NCBI GenBank assembly: GCA_021234155.1
Contig: JAJEKV010000072.1
Coordinates: forward strand, 1,716,526 to 1,780,525
DNA length: 64,000 bases
Origin: Isoetes taiwanensis
Lineage: Eukaryota; Streptophyta; Lycopodiopsida; Isoetales; Isoetaceae
Direction: 5' to 3'
Position 1 is the first letter of the stretch, and every line of letters starts with the position of its first letter. This document shows, piece after piece, positions 1-11,010 of the stretch. The notes beneath the pieces were generated by a model. The model was not told the origin of the DNA. It worked only from the letters and a program-made list of their open reading frames with translations, and searched no databases. Made by a program: the position numbers and the translations under genes.

Positions 1-510
1 TAGATGAGGTATGTGTGGTCTGGTGAGTGGTGAATTGTTGGCATCCACCATGTCCCACACCACACCCCACCATCTCCCACCACTACACTCTACCATCCCA
101 CCACCACACTCCACCATGTTCCCACCACACCCCTCCACCACACTCCACCACACCACCACCACACCACACCACACCACACCACCGGACTCCACCATGTCCC
201 ACACCACATCCCTCCACCACACTCCACCACCACTGGGTGTTTCTCGCCCACCACCACCACACTCCACCACCACCACAACACACCACCACACTCCACCATG
301 TCCCACACCACAATCCACCACCATGTCCACCACCACCACACCACACCACCACCAAACCCCACCACCACCATACCCCACCACCACACTCCACCATGTCCCA
401 CCCACACTCCACCACCACCAAACCCCACCACCACCACCACACACCACCACCACCACCACCACCACCACACTTCACCACCACAGACAATGTCCCACCACTC
501 CTTGCTACCA
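1..510. repeat. CCA/CACCAC-rich minisatellite
   Basis: This is a degenerate array of CCACCA, CACTCCACCATG and ACCACAC units on the + strand. Long open frames run through it on both strands, but they encode only His/Pro/Thr or Gly/Val/Trp low-complexity products and are not genes. A complementary TGG-rich array lies at 6.55-7.09 kb, so the two arrays are inverted relative to each other on either side of the RING/HAD/Ulp1 and transposase genes. The array begins at or before the window edge. Confidence 0.9.
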
Positions 511-648
511 CCATAGTGTGTTGTGTGGTGTGTCTTGGCGGCGATATGTTGTGTGTGTGTGGTATGTCTTAATGTGTAGAGAGTACCTTTGTGTTGTGTG
601 GTGTGTGATTGTGGTCTTCCATCGAGATGTGGCTTACTATGTTAGGAG

Positions 649-1401
649 GTGACATATCGTAGTGTTTTGTTTTTGCGGACTGGCGGCGGACTTGTGAAGG
701 AATGGTTGGCTGCAACATCAGCTGGGTTTGATAGATGCAAGCAACGATTGCACGCAAACGAGGATAGGAAAAATGATATCAAAAGAAAGATTGAGTTGTG
801 GAGCATAAAGCATAAAAAATTAGAGCTGATTTGCACAGATGGCAATCAATCATGACAGCAAATCCGAAAGCAGCAGAGGGTGTTCGGGTTGTAAGCGAAC
901 TAAAGGATGAAGAGCTAAATGGTACAGTGTTGCCTGGGCTGAATCAATTAAATAAGAAACTAGCAGAAATTGAAATTGAGCTAAAGGCATGTGAAGACTT
1001 ACTGCTGCAGCTGCAACCTCGAATGCAAAGATTTGAGATTTTTTCTGGGCATAGTGGTCATGACACTCCTTTAGATCCTGCACTTCCAATGCTTCCTGAG
1101 GCAGAAGAAGAGGGTGATGAAGGTTGTCCATTTTGTGGACGTTGTCTGAAATGGGAGGGTAAAATATTGCCAGTTGTGATAGCAGAATGCAGTCACCAGT
1201 ATCACATTCCATGTCTATCACACCATTTGAGGTAAATATTATCATCTCTAATTAACCCTCGTCTAAAGACTCTATTGATTTTGAATTTGTTTTGCAGACA
1301 CTCTAGAACCTGCTGCAGTCCCAGTTGTGCCCACATTATGACTGAGACATGGCTTTTGGCTTTTGGTGTTCGAGTGGTACCACAAGAACCAATAGACACA
1401 A
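649..1401 (+). CDS. Coiled-coil / RING-H2 zinc-finger gene (partial model)
   Basis: The reading frame encodes a charged, Leu/Glu-rich helical region (about 831-1080), then a zinc finger: CPFC, then CSHQYHIPC, and, after an intron, CCSPSC. The ligand order C-C-C-H-H-C-C-C fits a RING-H2 fold, typical of E3 ubiquitin/SUMO ligases. The intron is 1232-1297 (gtaaat...ttttgcag) and splices in phase, completing the last Cys pair; another donor (gtaagt) follows at 1402. The upstream stretch 649-845 is coding-like but in a different frame, so either a further intron or a frameshift lies near 840. The gene is followed by HAD and Ulp1-like coding on the same strand and may form one gene with them. The substrate is unknown. 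Confidence 0.6.
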
Positions 1402-1795
1402 GTAAGTGCCTTAACTAATGTTTCTCGATGTTGTCCGCGAGGTCATCGACTTAGTGTTTGCAGAAGTGCGAAATTTGAGACCAAGGATATCCAACAGTTA
1501 TCCACGCCTCGATCAGTTATGAGGCGCAAGATACCTCCCGGTGTACCTAGAATTCACCCCATTTGATACTTCTATGTCAATCCCGTGGCGGCGTGGAGAC
1601 TTCAAAACGAGATTTGGATAGTGAATGAATGCGATCATTATCAAGTAAAGTCTTGATGCCACATACATGATTTATTTTTTGTATTTTTACGTAGTCTTCC
1701 TCATTTCAATTATATTCTGAGAGATAGACGCCATGCAATTGGAAGCCATCGAAGAGATTCCTAGTGCATCTGTTTTAGGGGAAAATTAATTCCCT

Positions 1796-2589
1796 TTGAG
1801 ATTCATTACCCGCGGGATCCTTCACCGAGAAAAAAGTTTTGGTGCTGAACATGAGCCAAATGCGGATGCGGTGATGAAGTTGACAAAAAACCCCGGATCC
1901 TGGACAAGATCACGGCTCCAACGAGTCCAATACAACCTCAACCAAGAAAAAACCAAGAGGTTAACCGAATTTCTCCTTGTTGTTGGATTTTAATGGGGTT
2001 TTAGGCAAGTTTTATGACTTGAAAGAGAGGATCCTGCATCGGTAGGAGCAGTGACCCTAAATTGAACCTTCAAAAGGCAGCAGTTTCCAGGCCTGGATTA
2101 CAGGAGTTCTTAGAATGGTGTACATCAAAATTTGAGATTGCATTGTGGTCCAGCAGGGCTAAGAGTAATGTTGAATTGTTGATGAGAAAGTTGCTGCAGG
2201 AATATAAGGGCAGATTTCTTTTTATTTGGAATCAGGATGACTGCACCAACACAAAATTAAAAGTGGTTAATAAGCCAATTTTCCTTAAGGATCTGTCCAA
2301 AGTGTACAAGAAATACTGGAAATACCAAGTGAAAAAACACATTGTTAGAGATGACAGCAGATATAAGGGTTCTGCCAACCAGCCGAACACAATGATATGT
2401 CCAAATAGTTTTGCTCCCGACAGGTTGGATTCCATTTTCCTTTTAGAGCAACTCAAACCATGGCTGGAAGGACTTCTGGCTGCAGAAAGTGTGCCAGCTT
2501 ATGTGAAAGAACATCAAATAGGAAACATGTGGGATTCTGAAGAGTCGTGCAACTGCATGAAAATGCTCGACAAGTATTTTCATAAATGA
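1796..2589 (+). CDS. FCP1/NIF-type HAD phosphatase-like domain, frameshifted
   Basis: The frame at 2062-2589 contains RPGLQEFLEW, FEIALWSSR, FIWNQDDCT, then KPIFLKDLSKVYKKY and DDSRYKG. That is the order seen in plant FCP1-like HAD proteins, where the block ends with a DDSPYK-like loop. Just upstream, near 2000-2030, a different frame encodes LLLDFNGVLG, which matches the first HAD motif in its plant form (DLNGLL). The usual second Asp is Asn, so phosphatase activity is doubtful. The two parts need a frameshift or an unrecognised intron to join, and the frame also changes before LLLDFNG. The protein would end at the stop at 2587-2589. It sits between the RING gene and the Ulp1 gene. The domain assignment is fairly firm; the gene model is not. 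Confidence 0.6.
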
Positions 2590-2672
2590 ATCTTGTAAAA
2601 CTCTTTGAAAGTCAATATAAGTAAAAAAAATTCTATGATATGTGTTGTACTTTTTCAATTTAAAATATTTGA

Positions 2673-3448
2673 ATGGATTGTGAGCAAATGTTCTCGTGTG
2701 TGTTTAGAACTAGAGATGATAGAGCTTCGGCAGTCCCTGTCTATCTAAAGCCACATACACATTTGGAAGTGGTGCTGAGTGGAATTGAAACTGTCATGAT
2801 TAGCTCCACCGACATCAAAATTTTGGAAGCTGATATGCAGTGGTTCAATGATCAATTGATCCTCTTCTTCTCAAGGTGATACTTTCATCTGATTTGTGAT
2901 CATCAGGATTGTGCCATCATATGCATATGTTTGCAGATACATGGAATACTACTTGATGCTCCAAGGAATGAGCCATCCCTTTCATTTCTTTGACCCTCTT
3001 TTTCACTCGACATTATCCAAGGACACAAATAATTACAAAACAATAAGGAAACATGTGAATCTGGATAAGTGCCAGTACATGTTTTTGCCTGCTTGTGATG
3101 GACATCACTGGACCTGTTTTCTGATTGTAAGCCACGCGTGTCTCGCACAGAGATATAAAGGGATATATCACTTTGATAGCTTGGGCTTGCATGGCAGAAG
3201 CAGACATATTGAGAGGTTAGTGCTTGCTCATTGCATTTTGCTGTTGTGGCACAATGACAACAAACTTTGAATGCAGGTTCCTGGAATTGCTTGGACACAA
3301 TAATTTCGGCTTTACAACCTCAAATGTTGTGAAAATTTCCAGAGTGCCTCTTCAAATCGATGGTCATTCATGTGGCCCTGCCGTATGTTCGTTTATGCAC
3401 AAATTTGTGAGGGGGTACTTGAAAGGAGTGAATATAATGTTTGCCTGA
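2673..3448 (+). CDS. Ulp1/SENP-type C48 cysteine protease
   Basis: Three exons (2673-2875, 2937-3215, 3277-3448) join in phase across two short GT-AG introns of 61 nt each. The product carries the C48 signature in order: His in DGHHWTCF, Asp in HFDSLG, Gln in PLQIDGHS and nucleophile Cys in SCGPAVC. All catalytic positions are present. C48 enzymes cleave SUMO or related ubiquitin-like modifiers, and plant DNA transposons of the Mutator and CACTA groups often carry such a domain. Here the gene faces a transposase on the other strand (4101-9046), so carriage by a transposon is likely. The Met at 2673 is only the first in frame; upstream exons may join it to the HAD region. Confidence 0.75.
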
Positions 3449-4100
3449 TCTAGTAAGTCAACTCAAATGCAGCAGACAAACCAAACTCTGTTATTGACAA
3501 ACTGTGGTTAACTGCAAGTTGTGGACATTTCAGACCAGGATCTAGTTGATGTTAGAGTATTCATGCTTGAAATTTTAAGATTAGAAGCAATAAAAGCTGG
3601 AACTGAGAGGAACATATGTATTGGAAAGTATTTAGGTGCATGAGTCACCTTGTACTTTAAATCACTGTATATCTTTCTTATGTACATAATTGTTATTGTA
3701 ACCTCGATTCATTTGAATGAAAATTCATATTCAATTCATCTCACAAACAAAGGAATCAAGTGTTCAGAAGAATTCAAATCTTCAAAAGGAATCAAGACAA
3801 ACTCATTTTCACAGCTGAAGCACAAAACTTCAGATGAGTTCTGAAAACTACATAATGGTTTTACATTTCATCATCATCGGAAAGAACTTCAGGTAAATTC
3901 TGTAAAATTTTCTCCTAATCTAAAGGATCCAGCCTATGTACAGTCCTGTTTTGACGTTTAGTTGGTGGCATGTGAAGTCTGATTGTTACTGCAAAGATCA
4001 TAGCTGACGGTTGATCTTGCACCCTTCTTGTAATACATACCTTCTATGACACTTTCACCGGCGAGGTACCATGTTTCATTGAGTTGGAAGTCTTTCTCCA
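3449..4100. other. Intergenic gap between convergent genes
   Basis: AT-rich sequence between the 3' ends of the Ulp1-like gene and the transposase. It should hold the two 3' UTRs. I see no convincing coding region; the 64-codon frame at 3650 has no recognisable content. Confidence 0.5.
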
Positions 4101-4973
4101 CTATCCATTTTGGTTTTGTGCACATATCATAATCCAAAATTCAGAACCCTCATCATTCCCTTTCGGAGCAACGACAGCAAAATTATCACCAACTCTAAGT
4201 GCCTCTGCTAACATCGTGGGATTGGAGGAGAACAAGCACCTGCTGGATTTACGGTCCTCAATGTCAGCATGCACATTGAAGGACGGTACAATAACTTGAA
4301 GTTTCCAATCATCAATATAGTGCTTGTTCACACAACTGTCCCACATGCCATCCAAGCAATAGCTGCAGAAGCATAAAAGTTCCCTCGTGTGCAACTGCAA
4401 TGGAGATTCAGGATTGAATGCATGTACACAATCGATCTGCCTAGTGTCCAAAATCCTTTCTGCACCCCATGCTTTCTTTCTATCTATATCCTCCACCTTG
4501 ACTTCCCAAAAGAACCTTTTTATATTCTTCCTCTTACTGGTTTCAGATGTGTTCATCCACTCGGATGTTCCACAAGTAAACATCTCTTCGGCAACTTCTA
4601 CCACTTCATGAGCATTACCCAATTTTATGCTGCTGTATTTTAATTGCAGTTGTCTTAACCATCTCTTCAACTCAGCAGCTTTGCCATCGTGTTCACCTTT
4701 CCCGTGGTTAGAACAAAAAAAAATCCACATCATATAGACATCAGTGTCGTTTGTGTACCTAGCCACAAAGTAAAATGGCCTAGAAGCCTTGAATTGAGAT
4801 GCTGCACCATCTGAAAACACATAATATCTCTTTGGCACCCTTCCTTTCTGCTCCAGATATTTGTGGTGCTTCATGAAGCAGTGTTGCACGAACAAAGTAT
4901 CGTGCTCCCTATCATCTGATACATAGTAATGTATTTCCTTGATAATCTCATCTGCCACTGAGTCGTACTGCAT
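4101..4973 (-). pseudogene. DDE-type transposase, C-terminal part
   Basis: This is the C-terminal ~290 residues of a transposase whose middle part is at 5518-6247. The motifs FSDGAASQFK, WIFFCSNHGKGEHDG and a following KRWLRQL helix look like the second and third catalytic blocks of a DDE/D nuclease. I recall similar SDG..QFK / SHGKG..DG motifs in uncharacterised transposase-like proteins of other eukaryotes, but I cannot name the superfamily. The tail contains CFCSYCLDGMWDSC, a possible zinc site. The frame is open to its stop at 4101. It is separated from the rest by a 540-bp inserted element, so the gene is broken as it stands. Confidence 0.7.
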
Positions 4974-4975
4974 TA

Positions 4976-5515
4976 GGGATTTTTTGAGATCATAAAAGGG
5001 CCTTCTAAGAACTGCTGACTAAGCTATATGAACTACCAATCAGAAAACAGAACTGGTAATCCAGTCAGCAAAACAGTTATAACTAACTCACTGGATCACA
5101 TTTTCTAGCATAAGTGTTGATAGAAAAGTCCAAATGAGCTCTTGTTTGGTGCAATAGATAGAGCTCATTGAGGTCTTTCCAACCTTGGATGGTTTGCATA
5201 TCTTTTAGCCCCGTAGGATAGTAAAAAATGGTAAAAACCATATTTTTTGAAGTTTTGACAATCATAAGTGGTTAAAATATGTGCAAAGCATCTAAAGTTG
5301 GAAAGATCTCAATGAGATCTATCTATTGCACTAAACGAGAGTTCATTTGGACTTTTCTATCAACAGTTATGCTAGAAAATGTGATCCAGTAAGTTAGTTA
5401 TAACAGTTTTGCTGACTGGACCCGTCAGGCTCTGATTTCTGTTTGGTAGTTCATTTATCTTCATTTGGCTTAGTTGGCATGTTTTGAAGGCCCTTTTTTA
5501 ATCTCAAAAAAACCC
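4976..5515. mobile_element. 540-bp foldback (MITE-like) element with TA target duplication
   Basis: The two halves are near-complete inverted repeats of about 240 bp. The left end reads GGGATTTTTTGAGAT...AAAGGGCC and the right end GGCCCTTTTTTAATCTC...CCC. Each end is flanked by TA (4974-4975 and 5516-5517). Taking out the element plus one TA leaves the transposase codons on either side in frame, which confirms the boundaries. TA duplication suggests Tc1/mariner-type mobilisation, but the termini do not look like a standard Stowaway end. No coding capacity is seen. Confidence 0.85.
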
Positions 5516-5517
5516 TA

Positions 5518-6247
5518 ATGGATATGTTATTTGAACCAAAATGGTAATCTGGTTATTGACCCAGCGCATCGACTGCACCTCCTCTTGTTCCTTGAATATA
5601 TAGTTCTCTGCAAAATCCACTACCGAAAGATATGTATCGGCTGGGAGATTCTCCAGAAGCTCTTTAAATTGTTTTGCCTGCCATTGGTACATGAAATTAT
5701 GCAGTGGAAAGATTTTTAGACGCTCTTTCAGTTTATCCAGAAGCTCCTTGGGTTCTGTCTCATTGTACTGATGAGTCAGTCTCCTACTAGAACTCGAGAC
5801 GTTGTCTTTTTCATAGTCAATGTACTCCCATTTCACTTTCCTGTTACTGCCACTTTCTTCCATGGGACAGATGTGAAACTTCTTGATTCCACACAGCTCA
5901 CAATCTTCAAGGATGCACGCCTTCTTCTGAAACTCATCTAATTCACTCTTTGGACACAATATAGATCTCCACAAGCTTCTTGTACTTGCAAATTTATGCC
6001 GGTGTGCCCTGCATTGACCAAGTTCATGTGATCTACAAACATCGCAGGTGCAAGTGCAATTCTTTGGATGTTTAGTTCTCATCCCATTGAGTCCATCCAC
6101 TAGCATTTGCATCCTCACGTGCTGAATGCAACAGCAACTATTGAAGTCCTTCAATTTCACAACAAACCAGGGTTTTAGCTTCTCAAAAGCTCGAAGACGA
6201 ATCTTAATTTCTGGACGTTGGTCCAGAAACCTCTTGAACAATAGCAT
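5518..6247 (-). pseudogene. DDE-type transposase, middle exon
   Basis: This exon begins at a splice acceptor (catgcag) at 6247/6248 and codes through to the inserted foldback element. It contains a Cys-rich region (CTCTCDVCRSHELGQCRAH, then CELCGIKKFHICP) that looks like zinc binding, and then VVDFAENYIF, which I take as the block holding the first catalytic Asp. The next residues (QSMRWVNNQITI) continue the conserved core. In frame it follows the N-terminal exon at 8339-9046 and precedes the C-terminal part at 4101-4973. Confidence 0.7.
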
Positions 6248-6589
6248 CTGCATGAAAAACACTAAACTGTTAGGATGTGTATACCACACCAAACCATGCA
6301 CCATACCATGCCCCACACTCATCGTATTCACCCGAACGAGCACCTTAGTGCTGTGTACATTACCACACACCACACCACACCCCACCACACACCACACCAT
6401 ACACCATACACCAAATGTGTGGTGGTAGCAAGGAGTTGTAGGACATTGTGCAGGGTGGTGGAGTGTGGTGCTGGTGGTGGTGTGTTTGACCTGAAACCAA
6501 ATGCTATTAGCAATGATGATAACTTGTTCTAATGTTGCAAGGACATACTTAATTGATGCTGGAAAGACTCAATTGAAGGCATACAATTG

Positions 6590-7090
6590 AGTGGTGGTGG
6601 TGGGGGGTGGTGTGTGTGGTGGTGGTGGGGTGTGGTGTTGGGGGTGGTGGTGGTGGTGGTGGTGGTGGTGTGTGTAGTGGTGTGTGGTGGTATAATGTGG
6701 TGTGGTGGAGTGTGGTGGTGGGGTGTGGTGCTGGTGGTGGTGTGTGGTGTGGTGTGGTGGAGTGTGATGGTGATGGAGTGTGGTGGGGAGTGTGGTGGTG
6801 GTGGTGTGGTGTGGTGTTGTGGATTGTGGTGTGATGTGGTGTGGTGGAGTGTGGTGGTGGTGGTGGAGTGTGGTGGAGGGTTGTGGAGTGGTACATGGTG
6901 GAGTGTGGTGGTGGTGGTGGAGTGTGGTGGAAGGGTGCGGTGTGGGATATGGTGGAGTGTGGCGGAGGGGTGTGGTGTGGGATATGGTGGAGTGTGGTGG
7001 AGTGTGGTGGTAATGGACAATGTGGTGCATGTGGTAGTAATGTGGTGGTCGCAAAGATGTGGTGGTAGTCTATGGTGGTGGGATAGATGA
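6590..7090. repeat. TGG/GTGGTG minisatellite
   Basis: Degenerate array of TGGTGG, GTGTGGTGGAG and GTGGGATATGGTGGAG units on the + strand, the reverse complement of the array at 1-510. It lies wholly inside the transposase intron. Open frames across it encode only Val/Gly/Trp or His/Thr/Pro repeats. Confidence 0.9.
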
Positions 7091-7392
7091 TGGGGTGTGG
7101 TGGGGTGAGGGGGGAGAATAAATAAAATTGAATCCACACATATCATACATTAACATGCACACACCCACATGACACCATAGACATAACTCACCCCACACCA
7201 CACCACACCACACCACACCACACCACACATCATAATCACATCACTTTTATCCTATTTCGTCTGAAATAAAAAATCTGCCTAGCCTGCTCTCATAAACATT
7301 TCTGAAATTCGTACACCCTGATAATAATTACATTCCTCTTCTAATCATTAGAAAAGGATCTGGGTCCTAAATCCTGTACCTGCGTATGATTT

Positions 7393-7916
7393 TTGGTGTT
7401 TCATTCTCAAACGAACAAGTTCATTCCGGCAATGGTAGGGATGTTCAGAGATCACTACGGCCTACTCCAGGTGAGCGAGGAGGGCCTTCGACATATGTTA
7501 AATAGGGCTCGTGGCCAATCTCTGAAGGTGGAAATGCCTAAATCCACCTTTTTGCTGATTTCGAATTCACCCTAAAGCCATACAGCACACTGGATGCTGG
7601 GCCTTCAATGGCTATGTTTGGGGTCGGATTGACAGGAAGTGAGCTCTTAGACAAGGTCCATGACCTTATGTTACATGCTGCTACAAAGGCAGCCAGTTTA
7701 TTTGTTATCTGTCACTTGCCCGCTCTAAGTCTGCAACAGCGGGAATTACTGGCAGGGTTGCGTTCTTACCACCAGGGGATGCAGGAAGCACTGGCAAACC
7801 TGATCCTGTTAAATTCTGGGATGATTGCAGAAAGCTTAGATGCTTTAGTGCAGAAAACAGTAATTTTGGATGCACCAGAAGTCGAGCCCGTCATACTAGC
7901 ATTTCCTGCTGCTTAG
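7393..7916 (+). pseudogene. Unrecognised ORF with one frameshift, inside transposase intron
   Basis: Two overlapping frames read as one protein if a single frameshift near 7555 is allowed: the first runs from 7393 to about 7550, and the second is open upstream of its Met at 7608 and stops at 7914-7916. The product would be about 170 residues with a Leu/Ala-rich helical second half (KVHDLMLHAATKAA, LSLQQRELLAGL). I recognise no family. It lies on the strand opposite to the transposase, inside its intron, and may be part of a nested element or a second transposon ORF. The frameshift suggests it is dead. Confidence 0.35.
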
Positions 7917-8338
7917 GAAATGCATGTAAATTTAGTTCTTGGGTACAGAGCTTTCAATGGAAAGCCAAATTTTGTAAAGCCAAATTTTGTAAGATATGCT
8001 CCTTTTTTTAATATATTATACTTTCCAACAGAGCTGTGCTTGAATCTGACAAAAATTTGTCTTTATTCAACAAAAATTTGTACTTCTTAGGATCAGTTAA
8101 TTATCTGTCATTCTCAAATATTTTTAGACTGTACATACAACCAGTAAAGGAATACTCAATTCTGTCATGTTTTAATATTCTAAACATTAAATATTACATT
8201 TCAGACTAGAGTCAACTACACACAATTCACATGCTGCATATAGTACACCACAATCACTGTACAACACAATAACCACCACATGCACCACCACACTAAGCAC
8301 CATAACTAAGAAAACATGAATAACAGAAATAAACTAAC

Positions 8339-9046
8339 CTGTGATTCCTCCAGATAGTGGGCAGCATATTCTTCTCTTATATTTCTCTCCAATCTTCTTG
8401 TTCTAACATCCTTTGTGTTAGGAGACACTCTGGTGTTCTCAATCCAAAAATTTTGAATCTTTTCTATATGTTCATCTGAAATTGCATCGAATCGGTTAGC
8501 CCTCTTGTAAGAAACCCATTTCCCACCATTGTAATCGATCTCTTCCCTCTTTTTCTTTGCCTTTTGCAGGTTTCTTGGGTGAACACCTAATACCTTTCCA
8601 AGATCTCGCTGGCTGATTTTGTCACTTGTTTCATAATCTGCACGGCATGGTACAGACATTGCAAGGCAGCTATTCTTGGCTGCTAGGCAGTCATTGTTGG
8701 TAGAGAGTTTGACAGTCTGCATGGAGTCCCAGAGGCTCCTTATAACGATGCTCTTGGCTTCCAAATCTTTTAATTCTTCACCTATGAATTTTTCCAATGT
8801 TTTATCCCTCAAAAACTCAAGTAAAATTTCTTTCTTCATGCTATCCTCAATTCTTTTGGTCTGTTTATGGAAAGACGTTATTTCTTCAACATTTCTTCTT
8901 CCTTGGTTCTTCTTCGTTTTCTCCTGTCTGAAATGCCGGTTTGTGGACAGATTACCTCGTTGACATCCATATCCACAATGGATTGGAGCTTGCAGCAGGG
9001 AGGGAGCCAAAGAACAGGACGTAGGCGAAGAACAGGAAGGGGCCAA
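8339..9046 (-). pseudogene. DDE-type transposase, N-terminal DNA-binding exon
   Basis: This - strand frame encodes a basic, helical protein. The block QRDLGKVLGVHPRNLQKA looks like a helix-turn-helix, followed by WVSYKRANRFDAISDEHIE, TRVSPNTKDVR and EEYAAHYLEESQ. It then hits a splice donor in phase with the exon at 6247. The real start is uncertain: the frame is open to 9046, but coding-like sequence begins only near the Met at about 8837 (MKKEILLEFL). A basic RRKRRR stretch occurs in another frame near 8900. The exon would supply the DNA-binding part of the transposase. Confidence 0.6.
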
Positions 9047-9243
9047 AGAATAGGAATTTGAATTTTAGCTTTTGAAATTAGAATTTTCCCCACAAATTGG
9101 GACTCCATTCTTAAATAATGGCAGTTGAGCGGTGCCATAATTATACTTTCATACCACAAAAGTGGCGCATGCAACGCCACATTTTGGGGGGACAGGGGGA
9201 ACAGCCGAATTGGAACACTACAGCGTGCTTTTACACATGTCTC

Positions 9244-9720
9244 CAATTTAGTGTTGGAAATATGTCATGGCTACTATAATGTTTATTGTTGAATGCTAAA
9301 TGTCATTCATGTGTAAGGGCATTTTGGTAAATGCTAAATCTGATTCATGTGTAGGGAAATTTTGATAATTATGTTTAAATGTGATTCATGCATAGGGACG
9401 TTTTGGTAATTATGTTTAGGGGCAACATAGTATTTCTCATAACAAAATCTGCCCTTGTTAAAATATGCCATTCTAGTTTATATATGGTCTTATCTTCAGT
9501 CTGTCTCTTGATTTGTCATTTAGATCTCTATATGGCACCACTACAGGCTATGGCGTGTTCACATGTCACAAAGCGTTTGCAGTTGGTACGCTTTTAAGTA
9601 GCATATATTGTTTAGGCTGCGTCCTTTTATGGACGGGGTTTTGTAATTCTTAGTAGTCATAAGCTTATTTACAAATAGTGTCCATTATTAGGGTTTTTTT
9701 CTTAAGTAAGTATACACACA
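9244..9720. other. AT-rich segment, possible solo LTR
   Basis: It begins TGTTGGAAATATG, a start common to copia-type LTRs. It then holds three imperfect copies of a unit built around GATTCATGTGTAGGGA plus TTTTGGTAATTATG. No target duplication could be recognised. No gene is seen. Confidence 0.3.
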
Positions 9721-9746
9721 AATGTAGTTCTATCACATCCCCATAA

Positions 9747-10998
9747 TTACCTGGACTCTTCTTTGAAAAGTTGTCTTCCAATTAACATGTGCCTGACTTC
9801 ACTAGTCCCAGCTCCAATGTCGTACAATTTCGCATCACGTCTCCCAGTTGGGTATTCATTCACATAACCATTTCCTCCTACACATTGTATTGCCTGAAAC
9901 ATAATCAACATGAAGGACTAATTTGCTTAAAAGGCTCTTTTACAAATTAGAAAGGATTCTGGATTAGTTGGAGGCAAGCTTTTAACTAGACAGCTCAAAC
10001 AGTCCCTAAATGGCAATACCTGCAAAGCAGTTGGTGTAGCATTCTCTGCAGCAAAAAGGATTACCGCAGCACAATCCTACTAAAGCAACAATGGAAGCTT
10101 TTAGCTAGGGCTCATCACTATCTCGTTTTCAAATTTGACTAAAATCTGAACGTGAAGAAGAAGAAAGGCTGTTGAATGAAAATATTGAGCTTCTCTCTTA
10201 AAAATACAATAGATTGGATAAAGTCCAATTCTATTTACCTTTTGATCAATTAAGCCAGAATCACAACTTCTTGCAACTGAGTAGACAAATGCTATGCTTA
10301 TCACAAAAGTATATCGGCAGCATGGAAGAAAATTACGATTCACCTAGAAGCTTACATTTTTGTATACACGTCAGCCAGCTTTGCTTGAGAAAAGGTTGGA
10401 ATAAATGGCATCAGACAGTGAAGTGTCCAGGTAATGACTAGTGCAAAAAATGCATCTTATTCCTGCAACAAGCACCCATTTTAGACGAATAACCATGATG
10501 GACTTATCCATGACAAAAAGACATGCGAAGGATCTGAACTGTGAGCTTTGCCTACCTGCATTATTTGGAACTCTCCAATCGGTTTACCAAATTGTTCCCT
10601 CTGACTGACGAACATATGGAACTACCTCATTCATGCATGCTTGCATGAGCCCAACGGGTCCAGCAGCTACGAATAGTCTCTCCAGATCTAAGCCTAACAT
10701 CATAACATAAATCCCTACATAAAAGATACACAAGTTTACCACATTGTTAATGTTCAACATGAAGCAGTTAGATGCTTCACCTCAATCTATTAAACATAGA
10801 TCAGATTGTATGAAAATAAGGTCTGGTCCTCTCCTAGGATATTTTCCTTGGGAACAAAGCAGTTATCAAAAATCAACTCGCAGCTGTGAGCAACATATTG
10901 ATTAGCATCCAACTTAATTATACCATTCGAAAATACAGATATATACGTGTCACTTCCCTGCATTCCTAGTTTGTCCACTTTCTATCCGTGCTAAAACT
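9747..10998 (-). pseudogene. IVD: Isovaleryl-CoA dehydrogenase, 3' part, pseudogene
   Basis: At least six exon pieces match plant isovaleryl-CoA dehydrogenase, the FAD-dependent mitochondrial enzyme of leucine breakdown: KLGMQGSDT, CELIFDNCFVPKENIL, MMLGLDLERLFVAAGP, FVYSVARSCDSG, DCAAVILFAAENAT and [16 protein letters not shown], ending IGRQLFKEE. Introns have GT-AG ends (for example 10884-10946, which splits GSDT from CELIF). It is broken. One base appears lost near 10979 (before VDKLGM), there is a net +1 insertion near 10596 before QFGKPIGE, and two residues (LL) are missing after PTGR. Upstream exons are absent; the sequence changes at about 11000 into a CACTA-like element. Confidence 0.85.
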
Positions 10999-11010
10999 GA
11001 AAAATATACA

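Larger units (their letters stand above)
6248..8338 (-). other. 2.1-kb transposase intron
   Basis: Read on the - strand, the exon ending HYLEESQ stops at CAG|gttagt (8339/8338) and resumes after tttttcatgcag (6248/6247) with MLLFKRF in the same frame. The intron contains short CCA-rich stretches (6290-6415 and 7195-7230), the large TGG array (6590-7090) and an unrelated + strand ORF (7393-7916). Both splice sites are canonical, but the intron is much longer than the others in this neighbourhood. Confidence 0.65.

Noticed and set aside
11-652. Long His/Pro/Thr-rich and Gly/Trp-rich open frames on both strands
   Set aside because: They only translate the CCA/TGG minisatellite; low complexity in every frame.
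6529-7146. Several overlapping 75-205 codon frames
   Set aside because: Same minisatellite, inside the transposase intron; no conserved domain.
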